Source: Phycisphaerae bacterium
GTDB taxonomy: Bacteria > Planctomycetota > Phycisphaerae > UBA1845 > UTPLA1
DNA: 20,300 nt
Assembly: GCA_016935885.1 (NCBI GenBank)
Contig: JAFGQA010000169.1
Span: 1-20,300 of the forward strand
Direction: 5' to 3'
In this document: piece after piece, positions 1 to 6,551 of the stretch
Numbering within the stretch: the stretch's first letter is position 1
Layout of the letters: every line of letters begins with the position of its first letter
Translations under genes and position numbers: made by a program
Notes under the pieces: model-generated
The model's input: only the letters and a program-made list of their open reading frames with translations
What the model was told of the DNA's origin: nothing
The model's database searches: none

Positions 1-8
1 GATGCACC

Positions 9-62
9 TGTGGCACCGCCGTCTCGGCGGTGGATTCACGGGCTTTGGCGCCCGTGCCACAG
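9..62. repeat. Three-arm inverted-repeat element
   Basis: An outer stem (CTGTGGCAC at 9-17 with GTGCCACAG at 54-62) encloses two inner hairpins. The first is CACCGCC/GGCGGTG around a short loop (15-32). The second pairs CACGGG (37-42) with CCCGTG (51-56) around an 8-nt loop and shares three bases with the outer stem, so the two compete at the base. On paper it folds as a three-way junction. The GTGGCAC/GTGCCAC ends are the same core found in repeat families A and C in this window. Only one copy of this exact form is present here. Confidence 0.6.
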
Positions 63-198
63 TCACAGGCAAGCGTGAACTGCTCTATTGACTTCAGATG
101 TTCCATCACTTCCCGTTGGGACTATACGTCTCACGTCAACGTCCAGTCAACCGACCTTGCATCCAAGCGGCCCCCGCCACTCGACCTTCGGCGCGCAG

Positions 199-234
199 AA
201 AACAGGGCCGCCGTAGTATCGGTCGGCCCTGTTT
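199..234. terminator. Probable bidirectional intrinsic terminator
   Basis: An 11-bp perfect stem (AAACAGGGCCG at 200-210, CGGCCCTGTTT at 224-234) surrounds a 13-nt loop. The stem is GC-rich at the loop side and ends in an A-run on one side and a T-run on the other, so either strand gives a hairpin followed by U residues (UUUU on the minus strand). It lies about 230 bp past the stop of the minus-strand transporter at 467 and could also end a plus-strand gene left of the window. The distance to the transporter is longer than usual. Confidence 0.6.
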
Positions 235-263
235 CGGTTCCGTGCTGCCAAGAAGCTGTCGCA

Positions 264-405
264 GGGTCCGTGACAGTTTAGGCGGGTGCCACTGGCAGCT
301 TGGCTGCCAGTGTGTATGCCCCATGCGCCCACCGGAGAGACCGCACGGGCAGACAAGCCGCCCGTGGCACCCAGAATCGGATGCCGCCGAAACCGTCACG
401 GACCC
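264..405. mobile_element. Family A MITE-like element, intact copy with 9-bp target duplication
   Basis: The 142-bp element starts GGGTCCGTGACAG and ends in the inverted match CCGTCACGGACCC. It is flanked on both sides by the identical 9-mer GCTGTCGCA (255-263 and 406-414), a classic target-site duplication. Inside are a hairpin CACTGGCAG/CTGCCAGTG and a hairpin built on CACGGGC/GCCCGTG, enclosed by GGGTGCCAC/GTGGCACCC. It has no coding capacity; open frames across it are accidental. It sits 62 bp beyond the stop of the OFA transporter. Related copies are at 2152-2276, 2308-2432, 3598-3738 and 8974-9098. Confidence 0.85.
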
Positions 406-466
406 GCTGTCGCACGCAAGGGGCTGTTTGCGTTACCGCGCGGAGGGCGGTTCGCTCGACGCCCAG

Positions 467-1873
467 CTATGATCCGCGGCCGGGTTGGGGTTGAGCCTTC
501 TTTGGCGTCTTGAGCATCAGGCCCAGCAGGGCGGCGACAAGGCAGGCAATGCCGGCGATGATGAACGGCGTCTTCCACGGGTCGGCGCTAACTGTACCGG
601 CCTCGGCCGCGGCCTCAGCCGCGTCCTTGAAGTATGCGGCGACTTTCGGGCCGGCGATTCCCGCTACGCCGTAGGCTAAGAAGACCCACGGGTAATTCGT
701 GCCGACGTTCTTGTTCCCGAAGAAGTCCGCCGTGGCCGCCGGGAACAGGGCGAAATTCCCGCCGAAATTGAACCCAATGATGCACGCCCCGACGATCAGA
801 CCGATCTCGGTCACGCCGACCTTAAAGAACGCCAACATCATGATTCCTTGAATCAGACACATCAAGAACAAGGCCAGCTTTCGGCCGATCTTGTCGGAGA
901 CCGTTCCCCAGATGATGCGCCCGAGGCCGTTGAGAATGGCGTACGCAGCCATGGCGTGACCTGCGATGATGCCGGCCTCCTTGATCTGCTCCTCGGCGGT
1001 ACCCCCCGTGACCACGCCGTTGGCCCGCAGACTGTCGATCCCAAACAGCCTGATGCAGTAAATGACCATCAGCCCGGCCAATGCAGACCCGATGAACATA
1101 AGCAACAGGCCCCAGTACTGCGGCGTGCCTGCCATTCGGCCTGCGGTGAGGTTAAGCGCGCCGCTGGCATGGGCGGCGCCGGCGGTTGCGTCAGGATTCC
1201 ATCCGGCCGGCTTCCAATCGGCGGGTGGATTGACCATGACGATGCTGCCCAACAGCACCAGCACGAGGAAGGCAATGCCGTATATGACGAAGACGCTTTG
1301 GACACCCGGCAGGCCGAAGACGTGGGTGGTATTCAGAAGCCCGCCGAACCAACTTCCAGCCAGTTCGACCCAGATGGTCGCGCCGAAGCCAAAGCCGGCC
1401 ACCGCCAGACCGGTGATCATGCCCTTCTTGTCGGGGAACCACCTTACGCCGACAGCGATCGGCACGACGTAAGCCAGCCCGATTCCGGCCCCACCGATGA
1501 AGCCGATGCAAACCAGTTGCGCCACGAAGCTGTCGCCCAGGAACCCACCCAGAATGTAGCCCACGCCCAACACGATGCCTCCAACGGCGGCGACGACGCG
1601 TGGCCCAGACTTGGCTTGCCAACGCCCGGCAAAGAGCATCACGAAGGCAAACGTGGCCAAGCCGGCGGAGAAGATCCAGGCAGTCTGCGTATTGGAGAAA
1701 CCGTAGCCACCATCCGCCATTTCCAGTTTCTTCGTAAACACGCTCCAGGCGTAGATCGCGCCAAGGCACAATTGGATGAGAATCGCCCCGACGACAACAA
1801 GCCAACGGTTCATGACCTGGTGCGAACTCGTCGCGGAAGCGGCTGCTTTGCGTGCGTTACCTTCGTTGCTCAC
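467..1873 (-). CDS. OFA-family MFS transporter (oxalate/formate antiporter-like)
   Basis: This 468-residue inner-membrane carrier has about 12 hydrophobic segments in two halves around a central loop near residues 215-250. The N-terminal segment (NRWLVVVGAILIQLCLGAIYAWSVF), the GxGxGLAYVVP stretch in the first half and the later GRIIWGTVSDKIGRK loop are typical of the oxalate/formate antiporter (OFA) branch of the major facilitator superfamily. The start is GTG at 1871-1873, with AGGAG nine bases upstream. Family members exchange or import small carboxylates such as oxalate, formate, lactate or pyruvate; the substrate here cannot be read from sequence, though pyruvate-node genes nearby make a small organic acid plausible. 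It is transcribed alone, with two dyad sequences upstream (1924-1937 and 2001-2020). The family call is strong; the substrate is open. Confidence 0.9.
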   Translation of the reverse strand: MSNEGNARKAAASATSSHQVMNRWLVVVGAILIQLCLGAIYAWSVFTKKLEMADGGYGFSNTQTAWIFSAGLATFAFVMLFAGRWQAKSGPRVVAAVGGIVLGVGYILGGFLGDSFVAQLVCIGFIGGAGIGLAYVVPIAVGVRWFPDKKGMITGLAVAGFGFGATIWVELAGSWFGGLLNTTHVFGLPGVQSVFVIYGIAFLVLVLLGSIVMVNPPADWKPAGWNPDATAGAAHASGALNLTAGRMAGTPQYWGLLLMFIGSALAGLMVIYCIRLFGIDSLRANGVVTGGTAEEQIKEAGIIAGHAMAAYAILNGLGRIIWGTVSDKIGRKLALFLMCLIQGIMMLAFFKVGVTEIGLIVGACIIGFNFGGNFALFPAATADFFGNKNVGTNYPWVFLAYGVAGIAGPKVAAYFKDAAEAAAEAGTVSADPWKTPFIIAGIACLVAALLGLMLKTPKKAQPQPGRGS

Positions 1874-1923
1874 TGTGGTGTTCTCCTGTTGAAACCGCTA
1901 AGCCGGTGTTGAATGAATGAGAA

Positions 1924-1937
1924 CGCGAGACCTCGCG
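1924..1937. promoter_or_regulatory. Small dyad in the leader of the OFA transporter gene
   Basis: CGCGAG and CTCGCG are separated by two bases, about 50-65 bp upstream of the transporter GTG. The spacing fits a repressor half-site pair or a small 5' UTR hairpin. No convincing -10/-35 could be placed beside it, so its role is inferred from symmetry and position only. Confidence 0.3.
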
Positions 1938-2000
1938 CCATCAGGGCCGCGACGGGCTGAGGCGTTGGCGGTCGTGCCCGCGCCGACACGGCCACCACGC

Positions 2001-2020
2001 TGTTTGCCTTAGTGCAAACA
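2001..2020. promoter_or_regulatory. Candidate operator dyad upstream of the OFA transporter
   Basis: A perfect 7-bp inverted repeat, TGTTTGC-N6-GCAAACA, lies about 130 bp upstream of the transporter start in otherwise GC-rich DNA. Half-site length and centre spacing resemble operators bound by dimeric helix-turn-helix regulators. It is not part of any repeat family seen here. It could also be a simple hairpin. Confidence 0.4.
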
Positions 2021-2120
2021 CAGACATCCGGCGGACGGAGCGTGCTCCTCCCGCCATGAGGGAGGCATTGTGGCCATGAAGGAGGCAGTGGGCAAGGGGC
2101 GTGCCACAGTAAATCAGTGC

Positions 2121-2307
2121 GTGAGTAAGGGGCATGGATCAGAGCCCGTTTGGCGGGTGGCACTGGCAGCTTGCCTGCCAGTGTGCGTGCCCCATGCGCC
2201 CACCGGAGAGACCGCACGGGCGGTCAAGCCGCCCGTGGCACCCAGAATCGAATGCCGCCGGAAGTGTCACGGACCCGTGAGTGTGCTGCGTGCATCCGAG
2301 CCCATTT
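2121..2307. repeat. Pair of 31-bp direct repeats flanking a family A2 element
   Basis: The 31 bases before the element (2121-2151) and the 31 after it (2277-2307) align without gaps, both starting GTGAGT and ending GAGCCC-R-TTT, with 23 of 31 identical. The second copy leads directly into the next A2 element. The arrangement reads flank, element, flank, element with a period of 156 bp. Confidence 0.6.
2152..2276. mobile_element. Family A2 element, copy 1 of a tandem pair
   Basis: This 125-bp copy shares the body and right end (GTCACGGACCC) of family A but begins at GGCGGGTGGCACTGG, lacking the outer 17 bases with the GGGTCCGTGAC end. It keeps the hairpins CACTGGCAG/CTGCCAGTG and CACGGGCGG/CCGCCCGTG. 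It differs at only about 6-7 positions from the copy at 8974-9098. It lies in the 663-bp gap between the OFA gene start and the gpsA stop; no gene is evident in that gap. Confidence 0.75.
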
Positions 2308-2432
2308 GGCGGGTGGCACTGGCAGCTTGCCTGCCAGTGTGCGTGCCCCATGCTCCCACCGGAGAGACCGCACGGGCGATCAAGCCGCCCGTGGCACCCA
2401 GAATCGAATGCCACCGGGAGGATCGTCAAGGC
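2308..2432. mobile_element. Family A2 element, copy 2, with eroded right end
   Basis: This repeats the preceding element in direct orientation and is nearly identical through the two hairpins up to about 2410. The right end has decayed: the expected GTCACGGACCC is not recognisable. It lies about 105 bp downstream of the gpsA stop, so it is probably in that transcript's 3' region. Confidence 0.7.
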
Positions 2433-2536
2433 GTTTGCCCACACACGACTTGGTGCGTGAATTCACGCAGTCGTGATTCAGGACGGATTCCTGCCCGCCC
2501 AACGGCAAGCCGAGGCCCATCGACCGTGCTTCTCCG

Positions 2537-3535
2537 TCACACCTCTCCTTTGAGCCTTCGGGTCATCAACTCACTCAGCGTGGCAATGACCTCCTTGCCC
2601 TCGAACAAGACGCCGTGAACCGCCTCCGTGATGGGCATCTCCACATCGTGACGCTTGGCCAATTCGTACACGCTCCGTGTGGTCGGGATACCTTCGATCA
2701 CGTAGGGGGTGGAGGTAATCACTTCTTCCGCTGTCTTGCCATTGCCGATGTGCTCGCCGGCGGTGCGATTGCGGCCAACGGGAGAGATGCAGGTCGTCAC
2801 CAAATCGCCAAGTCCGGCAAGGCCGGAGAACGTCTCGCGTCTGGCACCCATAGCGATGCCCAGGCGGGTGATTTCGGCGAGTCCTCGGCTGAGCACGGCA
2901 GCCTTCGCGTTGTCGCCGGCCTTCAGGCCGTCCACGATGCCCGCGGCAAGGGCGATGATGTTCTTGGTGGCGCCGGCGAGTTCGACGCCGAGCAAGTCGG
3001 TGTTGGTATAGACGCGGAACCACTGTGATGAGAAGGTCTCCTGAACCAGCCGGGCCAGCGATTCGTCCTCGCTGGCTGCCACGATCGTCGCGGGCAGGCA
3101 GTGGGCCAACTCGGCCGCGACGCTTGGGCCGCTCAGGGCCACCAGGGCAGCCGTGCCGACGACGTCGGCGATGATCTGCGTCGGCCGTAACAGGGTCTCG
3201 TTTTCAATGCCCTTTGAGACGCTCGCAACTGGAACGCCCTTCGGCCAATACGGCGCGATCTTCTCCCACACGCCGCGAACATACTGGCAGGGCACCGCCG
3301 AGACGACCAAATCCGCGCCGTGGAAAACCGCGTCCGGATCGGTGGTGAAGGAAACCCGATCAGGTATTCTGAGCCCTGGGAGATAGCGGCGATTCTCCCG
3401 AGTGGCCTTCATGGCCTCGATGTTCTCGCGGAAGATGCTCCACAGCCGGACATGGATGCCACGATCGGCCAGCATGACGGCACACACCGTCGCCATCTGG
3501 CCATCGCCGATCATTGCAACCTGTTCTACCATCAT
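2537..3535 (-). CDS. gpsA: NAD(P)-dependent glycerol-3-phosphate dehydrogenase
   Basis: This cytoplasmic enzyme reduces dihydroxyacetone phosphate to sn-glycerol-3-phosphate, the backbone precursor of phospholipids. The 332 residues match the usual family length. Visible landmarks are the dinucleotide-binding turn G10-D-G12-Q-M-A15, S107-K108-G-I-E, L134-S-G-P-S-V-A-A-E-L, the catalytic lysine block A189-T-K191-N-I-I-A-L-A-A-G, the D-G-L-K-A-G-D-N-A-K-A-A stretch and the C-terminal GLAGLGDLVTTC-SPVGRNRTAGE signature. An in-frame TAA lies just upstream of the tandem ATG codons at 3530-3535, so the frame cannot extend; no good Shine-Dalgarno is seen. It is transcribed alone, with repeat elements on both sides. 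Confidence 0.95.
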   Translation of the reverse strand: MMVEQVAMIGDGQMATVCAVMLADRGIHVRLWSIFRENIEAMKATRENRRYLPGLRIPDRVSFTTDPDAVFHGADLVVSAVPCQYVRGVWEKIAPYWPKGVPVASVSKGIENETLLRPTQIIADVVGTAALVALSGPSVAAELAHCLPATIVAASEDESLARLVQETFSSQWFRVYTNTDLLGVELAGATKNIIALAAGIVDGLKAGDNAKAAVLSRGLAEITRLGIAMGARRETFSGLAGLGDLVTTCISPVGRNRTAGEHIGNGKTAEEVITSTPYVIEGIPTTRSVYELAKRHDVEMPITEAVHGVLFEGKEVIATLSELMTRRLKGEV

Positions 3536-3597
3536 GCGGCATTAGACACGCAGGCGACACACGCTGCAACCGGACCCCGTAGCGACGACCTCCTCCC

Positions 3598-3738
3598 GGG
3601 TCCGTGACGCTTCCGGCGGCATTCGATTCGGGTGCCACGGGCGGCTTGTCCACCTGTGCGGTCTCTCTGGTGGGCGCACGGGGCATGCACACTGGCAGAC
3701 AAGCTGCCAGTGGCACCCGCCTGCACTGTCACGGGCCC
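3598..3738. mobile_element. Family A element, inverted copy with 9-bp target duplication
   Basis: The 141-bp copy begins GGGTCCGTGACGC and ends GTCACGGGCCC, in the opposite body orientation to the copy at 264-405. The flanking 9-mers CCTCCTCCC (3589-3597) and CCTCCTTCC (3739-3747) match at eight of nine positions, supporting a duplicated target. It fills the space between the divergent gpsA and the membrane-protein gene at 3961. Confidence 0.8.
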
Positions 3739-3822
3739 CCTCCTTCCTTCACTCGCGAGTTGCTGTTCCCCGTTCGCCCAGCCTTGACACCTTCGGCAAC
3801 AGCGGCTCGAATCCGAATGGGC

Positions 3823-3928
3823 CCAGCAGCCCGTGGCGAAAGGGAAAACAGCGATTCGGAAACGCCGTTCCTGACTGTGAAAACCACCGGCGAGACGCCG
3901 GTGCCACAGTTTTGCCACGGGCTGCTAG
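3823..3928. mobile_element. Family C MITE-like element, copy 1
   Basis: The element of about 106 bp has inverted ends CCAGCAGCCCGTGGC (left) and GCCACGGGCTGCTAG (right), the latter with terminal CTAG. The middle (TTCCTGACTGTGAAAACCACC, with variants) matches the reverse complement of the copies at 14936-15042 and 18585-18670. An internal hairpin is formed by ACCGGCG/CGCCGGT. It ends 32 bp before the ATG at 3961, so it lies in the leader or promoter zone of the membrane-protein gene. Confidence 0.7.
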
Positions 3929-3960
3929 CGAGGGATGGCCCGGCTTGGGGCGCGCGGCCG

Positions 3961-5220
3961 ATGACCAGTTTGTCTAACACTGATGGGCGTCCGACGATCA
4001 CGGAGCGGCTGGTCCTCCTCGCCGTCGCTAGCTTTGTCTACGTCGGCCTGCCCCATTTGGGCAGGGAGACCGGGCGGCCGCCCGTCCACTTCCCTCAACT
4101 CGCCGAGGCCTTCCTCCACGGCAAGTTGAGTATCGAGATGCCACCCGAATCCGGGCTGCGAGATCTCAACGAACTGATCCCGGCGGCACCGCCCGCCTCC
4201 TACTACTGCCCGTACCCTCCCTTGCCGGCGGTGCTGCTCATGCCGTGCGTTGCGATCCTCGGGCCCGCGGCGAACGTAGACGTCGCATGCCGCATCGTGA
4301 GCGTTCTGAACGTGCTACTGTTCGGCGCGTGCTTGTGGCGCCTTCCTCGCCGGCTTGCCCTGCCACCATTGGAACCGGCGGCGCGGGTTGCGTTCACCTT
4401 GTTGTTTGCCTTTGGCACGGTCTGCTGGCACAACGCGGCAATGGGAGGCGACTGGCACTTCGCCCACGCCGTCGCCTTGGCCGCGATGCTGTTGGCCCTG
4501 CGGGAATTCCTGGCGGGCAACCGGCCATTCGTGGTCGGCTGCCTCGTCGGACTGGCAGTCCTGACGCGTCCCACGGCGGCGCTGACGGGGCTTTTCTTCG
4601 CCATACCTTTGATCCGTGCTCGCCAAGTGCCGGGGCTCGTGAAGCTGACGGCGGCGCCCGCCGCCGCCGTCTTTCTGCTGGCTCTGTACAACCATGCTCG
4701 ATTCGGAAGCCCGACGGACTTCGGGTACGACAGAATGCTCCTCCAGGGTGCAGGAGGGCAGTTGATGGAACGGTATGGTCAATTCCATCCACACTTTGTG
4801 CCTCGGAACGTATTCTGGTTCTTCCTGGCGCCGCCGTGGCCGCTTCGGGAGGCGCGTTTTCCGTTTCTTGGATATGACCCGCGGGGACTGAGCCTGTTTC
4901 TCGCCTCGCCCGCGATGGCGTACGCGCTGCTGGCACTACGCCGCCGCTGGCACCGTGCCGAGGTCCGGGACGCACTCGCCGGCGTGGCCGCGTGTCTGGT
5001 GCCACTGCTGCTTTACTTCAATACGGGCTACTGGCAGTTTGGCCATCGCTTCTCGATGGATTATCTGCCCCTATTGATGCTGCTCGTTGTCGGAGGCGTG
5101 GGCGCTCGACCGAGCCGGCTTGCGTATGGGCTCATCACGGCATCGATCGCCATCCAAGTTGTCGGCGTGTTGCTCGACCCTGTGACGCGGTTGCAATTGT
5201 GCGGCGCCGTGCTATGTTGA
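3961..5220 (+). CDS. Polytopic membrane protein resembling GT-C glycosyltransferases
   Basis: 419 residues with about 9-11 hydrophobic helices (for example 16-30, 88-104, 110-126, 143-157, 167-182, 188-217, 229-243, 311-327, 337-353, 367-380, 387-405). The long first extracytoplasmic loop with YYCPYPPLP (81-89), LTRPTA (201-206), YNHARFGSPTDFGYD (243-257) and the late F360-G-H-R-F-S-M-D-Y-L-P resemble uncharacterised lipid-linked-sugar glycosyltransferases of the PMT/ArnT type. The usual acidic pair in the first loop is not clear, so activity is uncertain. The open frame continues upstream to 3604, but those 119 codons run through repeat families A and C and are rejected; ATG 3961 begins non-repeat sequence. 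Only a weak purine stretch (GGGG) precedes it. Confidence 0.65.
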   Translation: MTSLSNTDGRPTITERLVLLAVASFVYVGLPHLGRETGRPPVHFPQLAEAFLHGKLSIEMPPESGLRDLNELIPAAPPASYYCPYPPLPAVLLMPCVAILGPAANVDVACRIVSVLNVLLFGACLWRLPRRLALPPLEPAARVAFTLLFAFGTVCWHNAAMGGDWHFAHAVALAAMLLALREFLAGNRPFVVGCLVGLAVLTRPTAALTGLFFAIPLIRARQVPGLVKLTAAPAAAVFLLALYNHARFGSPTDFGYDRMLLQGAGGQLMERYGQFHPHFVPRNVFWFFLAPPWPLREARFPFLGYDPRGLSLFLASPAMAYALLALRRRWHRAEVRDALAGVAACLVPLLLYFNTGYWQFGHRFSMDYLPLLMLLVVGGVGARPSRLAYGLITASIAIQVVGVLLDPVTRLQLCGAVLC

Positions 5221-5265
5221 CAGGTGTACTTCCAGAGGAAACCGCGAGCGATCGAGGTGCCGGTT

Positions 5266-5406
5266 ATGTTCGATCCATTGTTAAACCTGAGCACACTGCT
5301 TGGCATGTTCCTGGACCTGGTGGGTAGCACGGTCGCTGCTTTTCTCCTCCCGGTTGGCAGCCTGCTCGTTTACCCTGTGCTCAGCATTCTTCAACTGTTT
5401 TCGTGA
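5266..5406 (+). CDS. Possible 46-residue hydrophobic peptide
   Basis: A short frame starts at ATG 5266, with GAGG eight bases upstream. It encodes an almost entirely hydrophobic peptide (MFDPLLNLSTLLGMFLDLVG...), possibly one long or two short membrane helices, ending LQLFS. It begins 45 bp after the stop of the upstream membrane-protein gene, on the same strand, so they could be co-transcribed. A longer GTG start at 5224 exists but lacks a ribosome site. No family is recognised. The composition is unlike the Arg/Pro-rich shadow frames typical of this GC-rich DNA, which is the main reason to list it. Confidence 0.4.
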   Translation: MFDPLLNLSTLLGMFLDLVGSTVAAFLLPVGSLLVYPVLSILQLFS

Positions 5407-5525
5407 TGAAGGAGGGTGTGGGCGTCATCATGCCGGCCGGCGCGCAGCCGTTCAGCGCGACCGCGCGACTGCGGCCGGATGGGTGACCTGCCTGGATGAC
5501 GAGCACTGCCCGTCAGGAGCAAAAC

Positions 5526-6383
5526 ATGATGACCGGAAGGGCACATACCATTCACCTCATATCGGACGGAACCTGCCGCACGTGCGAGCGGGTGGTTCGA
5601 TCGGTATTGATCCAGTTCGAAGACATCGACGTCGCATTGGTCTGGAAGACGAACGTCCTCCGAGCGGAGACGGTATGGAACGCGATCAAAGATGCAGCCG
5701 ACGCCGGCGCCATCGTCTTCTATACGCTTGTCGCCGAGGAAACTCGGGCGGCGATTCGGGAAGCGGCCCAACAGCACATGGTGCCGGTCGTGGACATCTT
5801 GGGACCGGTGTTGGTGAGCATGTGTGATCTGTTCAACAGCCCGCCGTCGGCAAAGCCGGGCGTGTTCCACGAGGCGCACAAGGAACAGTTCGATCGGATC
5901 GACGCGGTCGAATACACCCTTAACCATGATGATGGTCGCGCGATCGAGGAGCTCTCCGAGGCGGACGTGGTCCTGGTGGGGGTCTCGCGAGCCTGCAAGA
6001 GCACCACGTGCTTTTACTTGGCGTATCGGGGCATCCGTGCCGCGAACGTGCCGCTGTTCCCAGACACCGACCCCCCGCCCGAGCTTCTGAACCTCGACAC
6101 GAAGCGGGTCATCGGTTTGACGGTTAACCCGCACCGTCTGCGGAGCGTTCGAGAGGCCAGACTCCGCCGTTGGGGGATGGACCCGCTGGATGAGTATGCG
6201 GACAAAAGAGAAATCGGCCGAGAACTCAGGCTGACGAACGAACAGATGGCCAAGCACGGTTGGCGGATCATCGACGTATCCTACAAGGCGATTGAAGAGG
6301 TGGCCCTGGAGGTGAGACAGTCGCTCAAGGAGGCGGGGATCGCGGTGGGCGAGCGAGAATCTCCGACGCAGCCGGACGGGTGA
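5526..6383 (+). CDS. ppsR: PEP synthase/PPDK regulatory protein (bifunctional Ser/Thr kinase-pyrophosphorylase family)
   Basis: Members of this family (formerly DUF299) switch PEP synthase or pyruvate phosphate dikinase off by ADP-dependent phosphorylation of a threonine and on again by Pi-dependent dephosphorylation, thereby setting flux between pyruvate and PEP. The 285 residues include the P-loop G152-V-S-R-A-C-K-S159, followed by FYLAYRGIRAANVPL, and the family block PGVFHEAHKEQFDRIDAVEYTLNHDDG (111-137). The N-terminal motif reads S13-D-G-T-C-R-T-C20-E-R-V-V instead of the usual SDSTGETAE, an unusual cysteine-rich change. ATG 5526 is chosen because AGGAG lies six bases before it; an upstream ATG at 5496 has none. 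The target enzyme gene is not in the window. Confidence 0.9.
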   Translation: MMTGRAHTIHLISDGTCRTCERVVRSVLIQFEDIDVALVWKTNVLRAETVWNAIKDAADAGAIVFYTLVAEETRAAIREAAQQHMVPVVDILGPVLVSMCDLFNSPPSAKPGVFHEAHKEQFDRIDAVEYTLNHDDGRAIEELSEADVVLVGVSRACKSTTCFYLAYRGIRAANVPLFPDTDPPPELLNLDTKRVIGLTVNPHRLRSVREARLRRWGMDPLDEYADKREIGRELRLTNEQMAKHGWRIIDVSYKAIEEVALEVRQSLKEAGIAVGERESPTQPDG

Positions 6384-6483
6384 TGCCATCCGTGCCACAC
6401 AAGAACGAGGTCCATAGGTATCGCGCAGGAGTAACTTGATCGATTGCACACCTGGCTGGCCCGCCGGCTGGCCGTTTGGCGGA

Positions 6484-6499
6484 CCTGCCCGCGGGCAGG
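6484..6499. terminator. Palindrome between convergent genes, possible bidirectional terminator
   Basis: A perfect 16-bp palindrome (CCTGCCCG/CGGGCAGG) lies within a longer imperfect one (TTGGCGG...CGGGTCAA), in the 168-bp gap between the converging ends of the regulator gene (6383) and maeB (6552). Position suits a shared terminator, but no T-tract follows, so it may only slow polymerase or be a generic REP-like palindrome. Confidence 0.45.
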
Positions 6500-6551
6500 C
6501 GGGTCAACCGCTTCCGTTATCCCTGCGCGACGCCTCAGTCAGACACCTTCC

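Noticed and set aside
848..1912. 354-codon plus-strand frame opposite the OFA transporter
   Set aside because: Antisense shadow; its product is Asp/Gln/His-rich without a domain, whereas the minus strand encodes a typical 12-helix carrier.
2070..2618. 182-codon plus-strand frame between the OFA and gpsA genes
   Set aside because: It runs through two A2 repeat copies, giving a duplicated peptide that only reflects the DNA repeat, and it overlaps the gpsA 3' end.
5496..5525. Upstream ATG for the PEP/pyruvate regulator
   Set aside because: No ribosome site precedes it, and the strong AGGAG site lies between it and the ATG at 5526.
5391..6449. 352-codon minus-strand frame opposite the PEP/pyruvate regulator
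   Set aside because: Antisense to a gene with clear family motifs; no motif of its own.
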